From Desulfobacterales bacterium (lineage in GTDB: Bacteria; Desulfobacterota; Desulfobacteria; Desulfobacterales; Desulfosalsimonadaceae): a DNA stretch of 5,092 nt. Where the stretch lies: NCBI GenBank assembly GCA_018399455.1, contig JAGYOT010000177.1:1-5092 (forward strand), given 5' to 3'. Positions 1 to 5,092 of the stretch are shown piece by piece. The position numbers and the translations under genes are program-made. The notes below the pieces were generated by a model. That model did not search any database. It was given only the letters and a program-made list of their open reading frames with translations, and was not told the origin of the DNA. Within the stretch, counting starts at the first letter, position 1. Every line of letters starts with the position of its first letter.

Positions 1-126
1 GCAAGCTTAATGCCAACAATATTATTGAAGGGAAAACGGCAAATCAGGAGGGATTCGATTCAAGCGAAGAAGGATGTAGTATACAATGCAATACAATATT
101 TTTTACAACAATATCAAATATTTGAG

Positions 127-172
127 TTCCAAAGACCCGGCGGCGGATAATGCCGCTGAATCAAGTTTGGAA
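127..172. repeat. nested inverted repeat, possible RNA hairpin
   Basis: An outer 7-bp perfect stem, TTCCAAA (127-133) with TTTGGAA (166-172), encloses an inner GC-rich stem. In the inner stem 140-144 (GCGGC) pairs with 152-156 (GCCGC) around a 7-base loop, and a G-T pair (139/157) and a C-G pair (138/158) extend it on the plus strand. The internal bulge is asymmetric (134-137 against 159-165). Neither side is followed by a run of T, so it is not a textbook intrinsic terminator. It could be a processed mRNA 3' end, a small structured RNA, a protein-binding site or a degenerate repeat-family member. Function is unknown. Confidence 0.45.
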
Positions 173-254
173 TCAATATATTGGAATTAAAAGATATTTA
201 TGGTATGTGAACTATTTGGTATACAGGTGTATAAATATATGTACAAAGGCGGGC

Positions 255-273
255 GCTGAAAATGCTGTTCAGC
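255..273 (-). terminator. weak hairpin downstream of the DUF4124 gene
   Basis: GCTGAA (255-260) and TTCAGC (268-273) form a 6-bp perfect inverted repeat with a 7-base loop, 24 bp beyond the DUF4124 stop codon on the minus strand. The minus-strand sequence after it is GC-rich with only a short T run, so rho-independent termination here would be inefficient. I list it as the nearest candidate only. Confidence 0.2.
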
Positions 274-296
274 AAGTCCTCGTTGAAACCTGAAGG

Positions 297-803
297 CTAT
301 TGCTCCTGGATCCTTTTGTTGTATTTTTGGATTTCGGATTCCAGAGCGCTTACTTTTTCCTGGTAAGTTTTGATTTTTTCCTTCAACTGGCGAACTTGTT
401 TATTGTAGGCTTGGACTTCACTTTTTTTTGAGAGTTCGCCACCACGGGCCTCAAGTTTTTCTTTTTCGTTCAAGAGAATTTTATACTGCTGGTGGAGCGT
501 TTCCTGCCGTTTAACCAGTTCTTTTCTTTTCCCCTGCAGGTTATCTGCTTGATCGCCTGTTGAGCCTGTGTTGATTTCAGAAGCATCCAGGGATTGGCTT
601 TGATCCGCCTGCGGGGGGGAGAGGTCTTTTGGAACTTGTGAGATGGCGCTTGCCTGAGGCCTAAATTGTTCTGGAATTGTACTGTAATCATCTGTATAGT
701 GAACAACGCCGCTTTGATCCGTGTATTGATAGAATTCTGCGTGGACGGCAAACGCGAAGAAGAAAAAAGCTGCCGTCAGAACAAAAAAAATGCGCGGATT
801 CAT
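297..803 (-). CDS. exported DUF4124 coiled-coil protein
   Basis: A 168-residue protein with three parts. Residues 1-22 are a Sec signal peptide: a short basic start (MNPR), a very phenylalanine-rich hydrophobic core, and a likely signal peptidase I site after VHA. Residues 23-50 (FYQYTDQSGVVHYTDD and onward) match the DUF4124 pattern of an aromatic/Gly core followed by 'H(Y/F)TD'. This small beta domain is common at the N-terminus of proteobacterial periplasmic proteins of unknown function. After a polar Ser/Gln/Pro-rich linker (about 51-87), residues 88-168 are highly charged, Lys/Glu/Gln-rich and almost free of Pro and Gly, and so predicted to be a coiled coil. The start is secured by a perfect AAGGAGGT (811-818) 7 bases upstream and a promoter further up. 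It is transcribed divergently from the lipoprotein gene. Periplasmic location is well supported. The molecular role is unknown; a scaffold or envelope-binding role is only a guess from the coiled coil. Confidence 0.88.
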   Translation of the reverse strand: MNPRIFFVLTAAFFFFAFAVHAEFYQYTDQSGVVHYTDDYSTIPEQFRPQASAISQVPKDLSPPQADQSQSLDASEINTGSTGDQADNLQGKRKELVKRQETLHQQYKILLNEKEKLEARGGELSKKSEVQAYNKQVRQLKEKIKTYQEKVSALESEIQKYNKRIQEQ

Positions 804-810
804 TGGATTA

Positions 811-818
811 ACCTCCTT
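811..818 (-). promoter_or_regulatory. ribosome binding site of the DUF4124 gene
   Basis: On the minus strand this reads AAGGAGGT, the full anti-16S consensus, 7 bases before the ATG at 803-801. It fixes the start and suggests strong translation. Confidence 0.85.
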
Positions 819-827
819 ATTTTTTGA

Positions 828-839
828 TGGGCCGGCCCA
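828..839. repeat. 12-bp perfect palindrome in the DUF4124 leader
   Basis: TGGGCCGGCCCA is self-complementary over all 12 bases. It sits between the predicted transcription start (about 860) and the ribosome binding site (811-818) of the DUF4124 gene. Having no loop, it is better suited to a dimeric protein-binding site than to an RNA hairpin, although a shorter hairpin with a central loop is possible. It is conspicuously GC-rich against AT-rich flanks. Confidence 0.5.
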
Positions 840-866
840 AAGGTTATATTTCGTTCAGGCATTATT

Positions 867-895
867 TATATACCGATTCCAGCAGCCCGCGTCAA
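867..895 (-). promoter_or_regulatory. sigma70-like promoter of the DUF4124 gene
   Basis: Reading the minus strand, TTGACG (895-890, 5 of 6 to the -35 consensus) is followed after exactly 17 bases by TATATA (872-867). Two bases further on, TATAAA is an even closer -10 match but at 19-base spacing. The predicted start of transcription is near 860, giving a leader of about 57 bases that includes the palindrome at 828-839 and the ribosome binding site. It lies in the divergent intergenic region, where a minus-strand promoter is expected. Confidence 0.6.
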
Positions 896-952
896 GCGGC
901 TTGATCATTGCAGAGGCTTTCATTAACGGGAAGCAGGATGGGATTTGCAGGG

Positions 953-983
953 TTAATGGCATGCTCAACCGCAAGAGGATAAT
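953..983 (+). promoter_or_regulatory. tentative promoter of the lipoprotein gene
   Basis: GATAAT (978-983) matches the -10 consensus at 5 of 6 positions and would place transcription start near 990, about 22 bases before the ATG at 1012. The -35 is poor: TTAATG at 953-958 with a 19-base gap, so an activator or a different arrangement may be needed. The -10 lies inside the Fur-box-like repeat, which is a typical layout for repression. The alternative is transcription from nearer 870, where the TATATA is symmetric and could also serve the plus strand with a weak TTATAT (844-849) at 17-base spacing. Confidence 0.3.
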
Positions 984-991
984 CGTTATCA
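977..991. promoter_or_regulatory. Fur-box-like inverted repeat
   Basis: GGATAATCGTTATCA matches the 7-1-7 Fur operator model TGATAAT-N-ATTATCA at 12 of 14 fixed positions; the mismatches are at 977 and 985. The core GATAA/TTATC arms are perfect. It is centred 28 bases before the lipoprotein ATG at 1012 and covers the best -10 hexamer. Seen directly: the repeat and its position. Inferred: binding by a Fur-family repressor and iron- or metal-dependent control of the lipoprotein gene. Another palindrome-reading regulator, or chance in AT-rich DNA, remains possible. Confidence 0.4.
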
Positions 992-1011
992 AAAAGCGTG
1001 GACTATTTCGT

Positions 1012-2976
1012 ATGAGACATCTGTTTTTAGCGGCTACAGCAATTGGTTTGCTTATGCTCGCGGCCTGTGCACCAAAGGAACCCGGTGTTTTTCCGGGCAA
1101 GAAGCCGGGGGCGGAGCTTATGCAGTCGGCTGAGGCCGCATTTGATGCTGAGCGCTATAATGAGGCCTTCCGTCTTTATCAGACCTATGTCCAGAGATAC
1201 CCGGACAGTCCTATGCTTCCGGCGGCACTGCTGAAAATGGGACTTGCCCGGTCACGGCAGGGAAAGTATGCTCAGGCGGTCGCTTATCTGGAACAGGCCA
1301 TGAATAATTATCCGCAATCCCGATATGCGAGGGATGCCGCGGTGGAAAGGCTTGTCGTGCTATATGAGGCCGGGGATTATGAAAAAGTGGCCCTTCGTGC
1401 GAGCGATGCCTTTTCTTACAGACTGTCTGATACCCAGTTTGTCAGGGCCGCCGTCCATGCCGGTGATGCCTATATGGCATTGAATCTCGGGCGGGCTGCT
1501 TATCTGGCATTCCTTAAGGCCTATCAAAGGGCCGCACCCGTCAGGAAAGAGGCGGATATCCGTCCCCGCATCAAAGCCGCTATCCGTCTGTTATCCGCTG
1601 AGCAGCTTCAGGAAGCACTGGAAAAGCTGCACGCTCGATTCCCCGCCGGCTATCTCTTGTATCAGTTGGGCTGCCGTCTGGAGGCTTCAGGAAGATTTGA
1701 TGATGCCATCGCGGTGTTCTCTGATTTCCTGGACCGGTATCCGGCGCATGAATTATCGGAAACCGCCGGCAGGCAGATAGAGGCGCTCAAGGCCATTGGC
1801 TACGGGGCTGAGATTCGGATCGGTTGTCTGCTTCCGCTTTCAGGCCGATACGCAACCTTTGGGGAGCGCGCTTTGAACGGCATTGAACTGGCTGTTTCGC
1901 ATTCGGACAGGGGCAAGACCGATGAAGGTCTGCCTGTTCAGCTCATGGTCGCGGATACGGCCTCGGATACGGAAAAAGCAGCCGATGCTGTCCGGACGCT
2001 TGGGGAACAGGGGGTTGCGGTTATCATCGGTCCCCTTGCCACAGCAAAAAGTGCTGCCGGGGCGGCCCAGGAAGCCGGCATTCCCATTCTGACGCTATCC
2101 CAGGCCAAAGGGATTCCAGGTGTCGGCGACTATGTCTTTCGTAACTTCATTACACCGGAAATGCAGGTAAAGGCACTTGTCGATTATGCTGCAGAAGCCA
2201 TGGCCATGGATCGGTTTGCCGTGCTTTACCCGGATGAACCGTATGGCAGAACCTTTATGAATCTTTTCTGGGATGTGCTTTTGGCCCATAACGCGTCAGT
2301 GGTGGGTCTTGAGAAATACGATCCTTCGCATACGGATTTTTCAGAGGCGATAAAAAAGCTTGTTGGCCTGTACTATGAAATCCCCGAAGATATTGCGGAA
2401 GAAGAGCAGGGGGGGCTGGTGGCAAGCAAGGCTTCATCCTCTGATCAACTGGAAGCCGGGGGGGAGGAAACCCAGCCGGAGCCGATTGTGGATTTTGAAG
2501 CCGTTTTTATTCCGGATTCCCCGGAAAAAGCCGGGTTGATGCTGCCCCAGTTGGCTTATTACGATGTGAACAATATTTATTGCCTGGGCACCAACCTTTG
2601 GTATTCCGACCGGTTGATTCATATGTCGCGCCGGCATGCCCAGGGTGCCATTTTTCCTGTCGGGTTTTTTGCGGAAAGCTCGGCCGAGCTGGTGGAGCGG
2701 TTTGTCTCGGAGTTTGAATCGGTCTATGAAAGAAAGCCCCGGTTTATAGAGGCGATCGGCTATGATACAGCCCGGATGGTAATCACATGCATGCGCCGTT
2801 CCCGGTATCTTGGCCGGCGTTATATCCGCGAACAGTTCACGCGCATGCCGCCCTATAACGGAGTCACCGGCAGAACCCGGTTTGACCAAAACGGCGAGGC
2901 TGTCAAGGAACTCTGTTTATTGAAGGTTGCAGGCGACGGGTTTGTTGAGGTCAGCGGTTTCAAGCCCTCGCTTTAG
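1012..2976 (+). CDS. TPR/LpoA-like periplasmic-binding lipoprotein
   Basis: A 654-residue lipoprotein. Residues 1-19 form a signal peptide II with a short basic start (MRH), a hydrophobic core and the lipobox LAAC, so Cys19 is the lipidated residue. Ala20 rather than Asp follows it, which suggests outer-membrane sorting if Lol rules apply. Residues about 35-260 are TPR-like helical pairs (for example AFDAERYNEAFRLYQTYVQR and the 'F..FL.RYP' repeat near 235-243). Residues about 266-650 form a type I periplasmic binding fold (IGCLLPLSGRYATFGERAL; VAVIIGPL; YPDEPYGR). This TPR plus binding-domain order is that of the LpoA/LppC family. LpoA activates the peptidoglycan synthase PBP1A in enterobacteria, but related proteins elsewhere are annotated as branched-chain amino-acid type ABC binding proteins. 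No permease or ATPase gene is adjacent, which favours the LpoA-like reading. The frame is open back to 790 and an ATG at 961 is possible, but 1012 gives a normal-length signal peptide. Its ribosome binding site is weak. Confidence 0.85.
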   Translation: MRHLFLAATAIGLLMLAACAPKEPGVFPGKKPGAELMQSAEAAFDAERYNEAFRLYQTYVQRYPDSPMLPAALLKMGLARSRQGKYAQAVAYLEQAMNNYPQSRYARDAAVERLVVLYEAGDYEKVALRASDAFSYRLSDTQFVRAAVHAGDAYMALNLGRAAYLAFLKAYQRAAPVRKEADIRPRIKAAIRLLSAEQLQEALEKLHARFPAGYLLYQLGCRLEASGRFDDAIAVFSDFLDRYPAHELSETAGRQIEALKAIGYGAEIRIGCLLPLSGRYATFGERALNGIELAVSHSDRGKTDEGLPVQLMVADTASDTEKAADAVRTLGEQGVAVIIGPLATAKSAAGAAQEAGIPILTLSQAKGIPGVGDYVFRNFITPEMQVKALVDYAAEAMAMDRFAVLYPDEPYGRTFMNLFWDVLLAHNASVVGLEKYDPSHTDFSEAIKKLVGLYYEIPEDIAEEEQGGLVASKASSSDQLEAGGEETQPEPIVDFEAVFIPDSPEKAGLMLPQLAYYDVNNIYCLGTNLWYSDRLIHMSRRHAQGAIFPVGFFAESSAELVERFVSEFESVYERKPRFIEAIGYDTARMVITCMRRSRYLGRRYIREQFTRMPPYNGVTGRTRFDQNGEAVKELCLLKVAGDGFVEVSGFKPSL

Positions 2977-3000
2977 CATATTGTCAAAAACAAGCAAAGG

Positions 3001-4329
3001 TTATTCGTTTACCAGCGATCCCTGCCCGGTGGATTCCAGGACGGTCTGCCAGATTTTTCCATCCGGGTCTACCTGCTTACGCTCTGCAGTGGTCAATTTC
3101 ATGGGGACATTAACGAAAAAGTTGTTCCAGTAGCCGATTATCATATTGGTTTTGCCGGCCATGCCGGCATGAACGGCGTCGCGGCCCAGAAAACTGCAGT
3201 AAATATGGTCATTGGCATTGGCCGGAAGACTTCGGACCATGTAACTGGGATCAATGTACTTAAGCGATATCTCCATCTGCCGCTTGTTGAAAAAATCCTG
3301 GATCCGTTCCTTCAGATAAAGCCCGATGTCATAGAGCTTGACATTGCCCGAAGGGTCGTACTGCGTCTCCGCTGAATCGAAAAAATCCTGGCCCGCCCCC
3401 TCAGCCACAAGAATAACCGCATGTCTGCGCCGTTTTAATCTCTCTTCCAGTTTGGCCAGGAGTCCGTTTTTGCCATCCAGATCAAAATGAATTTCCGGGA
3501 TCAGAACAAAGTTGACATCCTGCTGGGCAAGAGCGGCGTTTGCTGCGATAAACCCGGAGTGCCGGCCCATGAGCTTGATCAACCCGATGCCGTTGGGATA
3601 GCCCTCGGCTTCTTTGTGAGCCCCTTTAATGGCCTCGGTGGCGATATCTACAGCCGTGTCAAACCCGAAAGATTTGGATACCATGTGAATGTCATTATCA
3701 ATGGTTTTGGGGATTCCGATCACTCCGATTTTTGTGCATCGCATGTTGATTTCTTCAACAATCCGGGAGGCTGCCTTCAAGGTACCGTCTCCGCCAATCA
3801 TGAAAAGAATCCCGATGTTCAAACGTTCCAGGCAGTCCACAACCGTTTCGATGTCCTGGGGCCCCCTGGAAGAACCCAGCACAGAACCGCCCATTTCGTG
3901 AATATCGACAACATTGTCCGGAGACAGCTCGACCAGCTGATGACGGTATTCCGGGATAAATCCCTGCAATCCATACCGGATGCCGTAAATGTGGTGGACA
4001 CCATAGCGATAGTAGAGCTCAAGCACTACAGCACGAATTACGTTATTCAGCCCCGGGCAAAGGCCCCCGCAGGTCACCAGGGCGCATTTCAGTTTGCTCG
4101 GATCAAAATAGATTTTTTCCCTTGGGCCCGATAATTCGAATGCCGGCGGAGTTTTGCCTGCCTTGATGATCTGATTGATATCAACTGCATTGACATCAAT
4201 GAGAATGCGATCCTCATCGGTTCGAAATATCTTGTGGCTGGTACCATCGGCCTCTTCTAAAATCGGTGAGGTAATTTTGGCCTCGCCAAGGGAATCGATT
4301 CCGGTGTCGACATCACAGAATTTTGACAT
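3001..4329 (-). CDS. 6-phosphofructokinase, plant/trypanosome-like class
   Basis: A cytoplasmic glycolytic enzyme of 442 residues that phosphorylates fructose-6-phosphate to fructose-1,6-bisphosphate. Motifs in order: nucleotide loop GGLCPGLNN (88-96); GGDGT (179-183); PKTIDND (207-213) carrying the catalytic base Asp211; the sugar-phosphate motif MGRHSGF (254-260); PEIHF (278-282), with the Glu that contacts fructose-6-phosphate; and YIDPSYMVR (358-366 region). The protein has about 75 residues ahead of the core fold, unlike the short E. coli PfkA (about 320 aa). The Gly in GGDGT is the residue linked to ATP use, whereas pyrophosphate enzymes usually have GGDD. The Lys in PKTIDND is shared by pyrophosphate enzymes and by plant and trypanosome ATP enzymes. 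ATP is therefore the likelier donor, but pyrophosphate cannot be excluded. The start at 4329 is chosen because GAGGGGAG (4340-4333) sits just upstream; an open extension to 4419 lacks such a site. It lies downstream of kdsD on the same strand with its own promoter candidate. Confidence 0.93.
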   Translation of the reverse strand: MSKFCDVDTGIDSLGEAKITSPILEEADGTSHKIFRTDEDRILIDVNAVDINQIIKAGKTPPAFELSGPREKIYFDPSKLKCALVTCGGLCPGLNNVIRAVVLELYYRYGVHHIYGIRYGLQGFIPEYRHQLVELSPDNVVDIHEMGGSVLGSSRGPQDIETVVDCLERLNIGILFMIGGDGTLKAASRIVEEINMRCTKIGVIGIPKTIDNDIHMVSKSFGFDTAVDIATEAIKGAHKEAEGYPNGIGLIKLMGRHSGFIAANAALAQQDVNFVLIPEIHFDLDGKNGLLAKLEERLKRRRHAVILVAEGAGQDFFDSAETQYDPSGNVKLYDIGLYLKERIQDFFNKRQMEISLKYIDPSYMVRSLPANANDHIYCSFLGRDAVHAGMAGKTNMIIGYWNNFFVNVPMKLTTAERKQVDPDGKIWQTVLESTGQGSLVNE

Positions 4330-4332
4330 ACA

Positions 4333-4340
4333 CTCCCCTC
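4333..4340 (-). promoter_or_regulatory. ribosome binding site of the phosphofructokinase gene
   Basis: The minus strand reads GAGGGGAG, ending 3 bases before ATG 4329-4327. The GAGG core at 4340-4337 is 7 bases from the start, a normal spacing. This decides the start against the longer open frame from 4419, whose ATG lies at the -35 to -10 region of the predicted promoter. Confidence 0.7.
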
Positions 4341-4347
4341 TTTCATC

Positions 4348-4373
4348 TAAAACGGCACCGCGTGTTTGTTTTA
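4348..4373 (-). repeat. small inverted repeat in the pfk leader
   Basis: TAAAAC (4348-4353) and GTTTTA (4368-4373) are perfect inverted copies separated by 14 bases that contain a CAC/GTG mini-stem. It lies in the predicted untranslated leader of the phosphofructokinase mRNA, just before the ribosome binding site. Its AT-rich stem would be weak as RNA. It could be an operator half-site pair or mean nothing. Confidence 0.2.
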
Positions 4374-4397
4374 TCGGATGCGGCTTTTTATAGTTTA

Positions 4398-4426
4398 AAT
4401 ATTTTTTGGGTAATTTCAAATGTCAA
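4398..4426 (-). promoter_or_regulatory. sigma70-like promoter of the phosphofructokinase gene
   Basis: On the minus strand a perfect -35 TTGACA (4426-4421) is followed after 17 A/T-rich bases by AATATT (4403-4398, 4 of 6 to the -10 consensus). Transcription would start near 4391, leaving a leader of about 62 bases. It sits within the 114-bp gap after kdsD, so pfk may be expressed independently as well as by read-through from kdsD; no clear terminator separates them. Confidence 0.5.
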
Positions 4427-4443
4427 AGCCCGAGCGGCGGCTG

Positions 4444-5092
4444 TCAGGAGCCGTTAAACCGGACAGCGCCCTTGCCCAGGATATCATGAAGGTGGAGGAT
4501 GCCGGCTACCTGTCCCTCCCGATCAAGAACCGGAAGTACCGTGATTTGATTGATCTCCATTAAATTCAGAGCATCATAGAGCGGTGTGCCCGGAGATGCC
4601 GCTTTGGGCCGCCGCACCATCAGGTCCTCGACCTGTTGATCGTTCATGGGGGTTTGATTCACCACCATTCGGCGGATATCGCCATCCGTTATAATCCCGG
4701 CCAATTGGTCCTGATGGTTTAGTATAAGGACCACTCCCAGACGTTTTTCGTCCAGAACCGAAAGGGCGGTTCTAATGTCAGTTCCCTCATAGACGAAAGG
4801 GACCGCCTGCCCGGTCAGCATGATGTTTTCCACACAAAGCGCCAGCCGCCGGCCAAGTGTGCCGCCGGGGTGGAATTTCTGAAAATCCAGTGTTGTGAAC
4901 TGGCGTTTGTTTATCAAGACCACTGCCAGCGCATCTCCCATGGCCAGTTGAGCGGTGGTGCTGGCGGTTGGCGCCATATTGAGCGGGCAGGCCTCTGCTT
5001 CCACACCTACGTCAATCACCAGATCGCTCTCCCGGGCCAAGGTGGAATGGGGGGCGCCGGTAAAAGCAATTACGGGACAGCCGGCTTTTCGG
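4444..5092 (-). CDS. kdsD: arabinose-5-phosphate isomerase (partial, N-terminus missing)
   Basis: Interconverts D-ribulose-5-phosphate and D-arabinose-5-phosphate in the cytoplasm, the first committed step towards the lipopolysaccharide sugar Kdo. The gene runs off the right edge. The visible frame continues to the last base and gives 215 C-terminal residues of an expected 320-330, so roughly a third (the start of the SIS domain, with its sugar-phosphate loop) is outside. Visible: the end of the SIS domain with TGAPHSTLARESD, VEAEACPLNMAPTAST and KFHPGGTLG, which hold the conserved active-site Glu and His of KdsD/KpsF enzymes. Two CBS domains follow (about visible residues 87-145, with ITDGDIRR, and 153-208, with LHDIL). 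A TTG at 5040 is an internal Leu codon, not a start, because the conserved sequence continues upstream of it. Paralogues KpsF and GutQ share this layout. The symbol rests on family resemblance; the neighbouring kds or lpt genes that would confirm it lie beyond the edge. Confidence 0.9.
   Translation of the reverse strand, partial: RKAGCPVIAFTGAPHSTLARESDLVIDVGVEAEACPLNMAPTASTTAQLAMGDALAVVLINKRQFTTLDFQKFHPGGTLGRRLALCVENIMLTGQAVPFVYEGTDIRTALSVLDEKRLGVVLILNHQDQLAGIITDGDIRRMVVNQTPMNDQQVEDLMVRRPKAASPGTPLYDALNLMEINQITVLPVLDREGQVAGILHLHDILGKGAVRFNGS

Larger units (their letters stand above)
1..296. other. AT-rich gene-free region
   Basis: No reading frame here has both a plausible start with a ribosome binding site and a recognisable protein. 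Two plus-strand frames are open from the left edge (to stops at 123-125 and 148-150), so the 3' end of a gene lying further left could enter the window, but neither short peptide resembles a family I know. The stretch is visibly richer in A and T than the genes to its right. It contains a nested inverted repeat (127-172), a small inverted repeat (255-273) and short direct repeats: ATACAAT at 81 and 91, and TTGGAAT at 167 and 181. It lies downstream of the minus-strand DUF4124 gene, so it should hold that gene's transcription end, yet no classical hairpin plus U-tract is seen. Confidence 0.6.

Noticed and set aside
46..52. AGGAGGG resembling a ribosome binding site on the plus strand
   Set aside because: No ATG, GTG or TTG with an open frame follows at a usable distance; only an ATT and an ATG-TAG are present.
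81..97. Direct repeat ATACAAT at 10-bp spacing, and TTGGAAT at 167 and 181
   Set aside because: Only two copies each, short and in AT-rich DNA; too weak to call an iteron, operator array or CRISPR-like repeat.
1..150. Plus-strand frames open from the left edge (stops at 123-125 and 148-150)
   Set aside because: Two competing frames of 40-49 codons, neither recognisable. The first half of the frame starting at base 3 has coding-like composition, so a gene tail is possible but cannot be supported from this window.
200..259. Nineteen-residue plus-strand mini-ORF
   Set aside because: No ribosome binding site, AT-driven codons, and no conserved feature visible.
790..1011. Upstream extension of the lipoprotein frame, including starts at 790 and 961
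   Set aside because: Start 790 overlaps the divergent DUF4124 gene and runs through its promoter. Start 961 has a fair AGGG 7-9 bases upstream but would put the lipid-attachment Cys at residue 36 and the Fur-like repeat inside the gene; 1012 gives a normal lipoprotein signal. 961 remains a minor alternative.
2434..2889. 151-codon open frame on the minus strand
   Set aside because: Antisense shadow of the lipoprotein's periplasmic binding domain with no domain signal.
3487..4134. 215-codon open frame on the plus strand
   Set aside because: It lies wholly antisense to the phosphofructokinase gene, whose motifs are unambiguous; the translated product shows no recognisable domain and no ribosome binding site was evident.
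4444..5040. Complete 198-residue CBS protein starting at TTG 5040
   Set aside because: Conserved KdsD sequence (CPVIAFTGAPHST) continues in frame upstream to the window edge, so the gene is truncated by the window and TTG is an internal codon.

Overview
The window looks like a stretch of chromosome from a Gram-negative bacterium. The evidence is a periplasmic lipoprotein with a clear lipobox, a Sec-exported small protein, and the 3' part of an arabinose-5-phosphate isomerase gene, which makes the precursor of the lipopolysaccharide sugar Kdo. The lipoprotein combines TPR repeats with an LpoA/LppC-like periplasmic binding domain. The phosphofructokinase is of the long plant/trypanosome-like class. 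Together with moderate GC content, these suggest a deltaproteobacterial lineage (Desulfobacterota). That placement is an inference from gene style only.

Layout from left to right. Positions 1-296 are AT-rich with no convincing gene; they hold a nested inverted repeat (127-172) and a smaller one (255-273). A minus-strand gene (297-803) encodes an exported DUF4124 coiled-coil protein. A divergent control region (804-1011) follows. On its minus strand it has a good sigma70-like promoter, a 12-bp palindrome and a perfect Shine-Dalgarno sequence for the DUF4124 gene. On the plus side it has a Fur-box-like 7-1-7 inverted repeat just ahead of the lipoprotein start. The lipoprotein gene runs to 2976 and meets the minus-strand phosphofructokinase gene (3001-4329) tail to tail across 24 bp. 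A 114-bp gap with a sigma70-like promoter separates pfk from the upstream kdsD/kpsF-type gene (4444 to beyond the right edge), which lacks its N-terminal part here.

Functionally there are two themes. The right half, on the minus strand, is sugar-phosphate metabolism: ribulose-5-phosphate to arabinose-5-phosphate for Kdo, and fructose-6-phosphate to fructose-1,6-bisphosphate for glycolysis. The left half is envelope: a TPR/periplasmic-binding lipoprotein probably acting on peptidoglycan synthesis or as a solute sensor, and a small exported coiled-coil protein.

I see no mobile element, CRISPR array, tRNA, rRNA or defence system, and nothing that amounts to a new multi-gene system. The observations most worth a second look are the Fur-box-like site before the lipoprotein gene, the nested hairpin at 127-172, and the mixed active-site signature of the phosphofructokinase.
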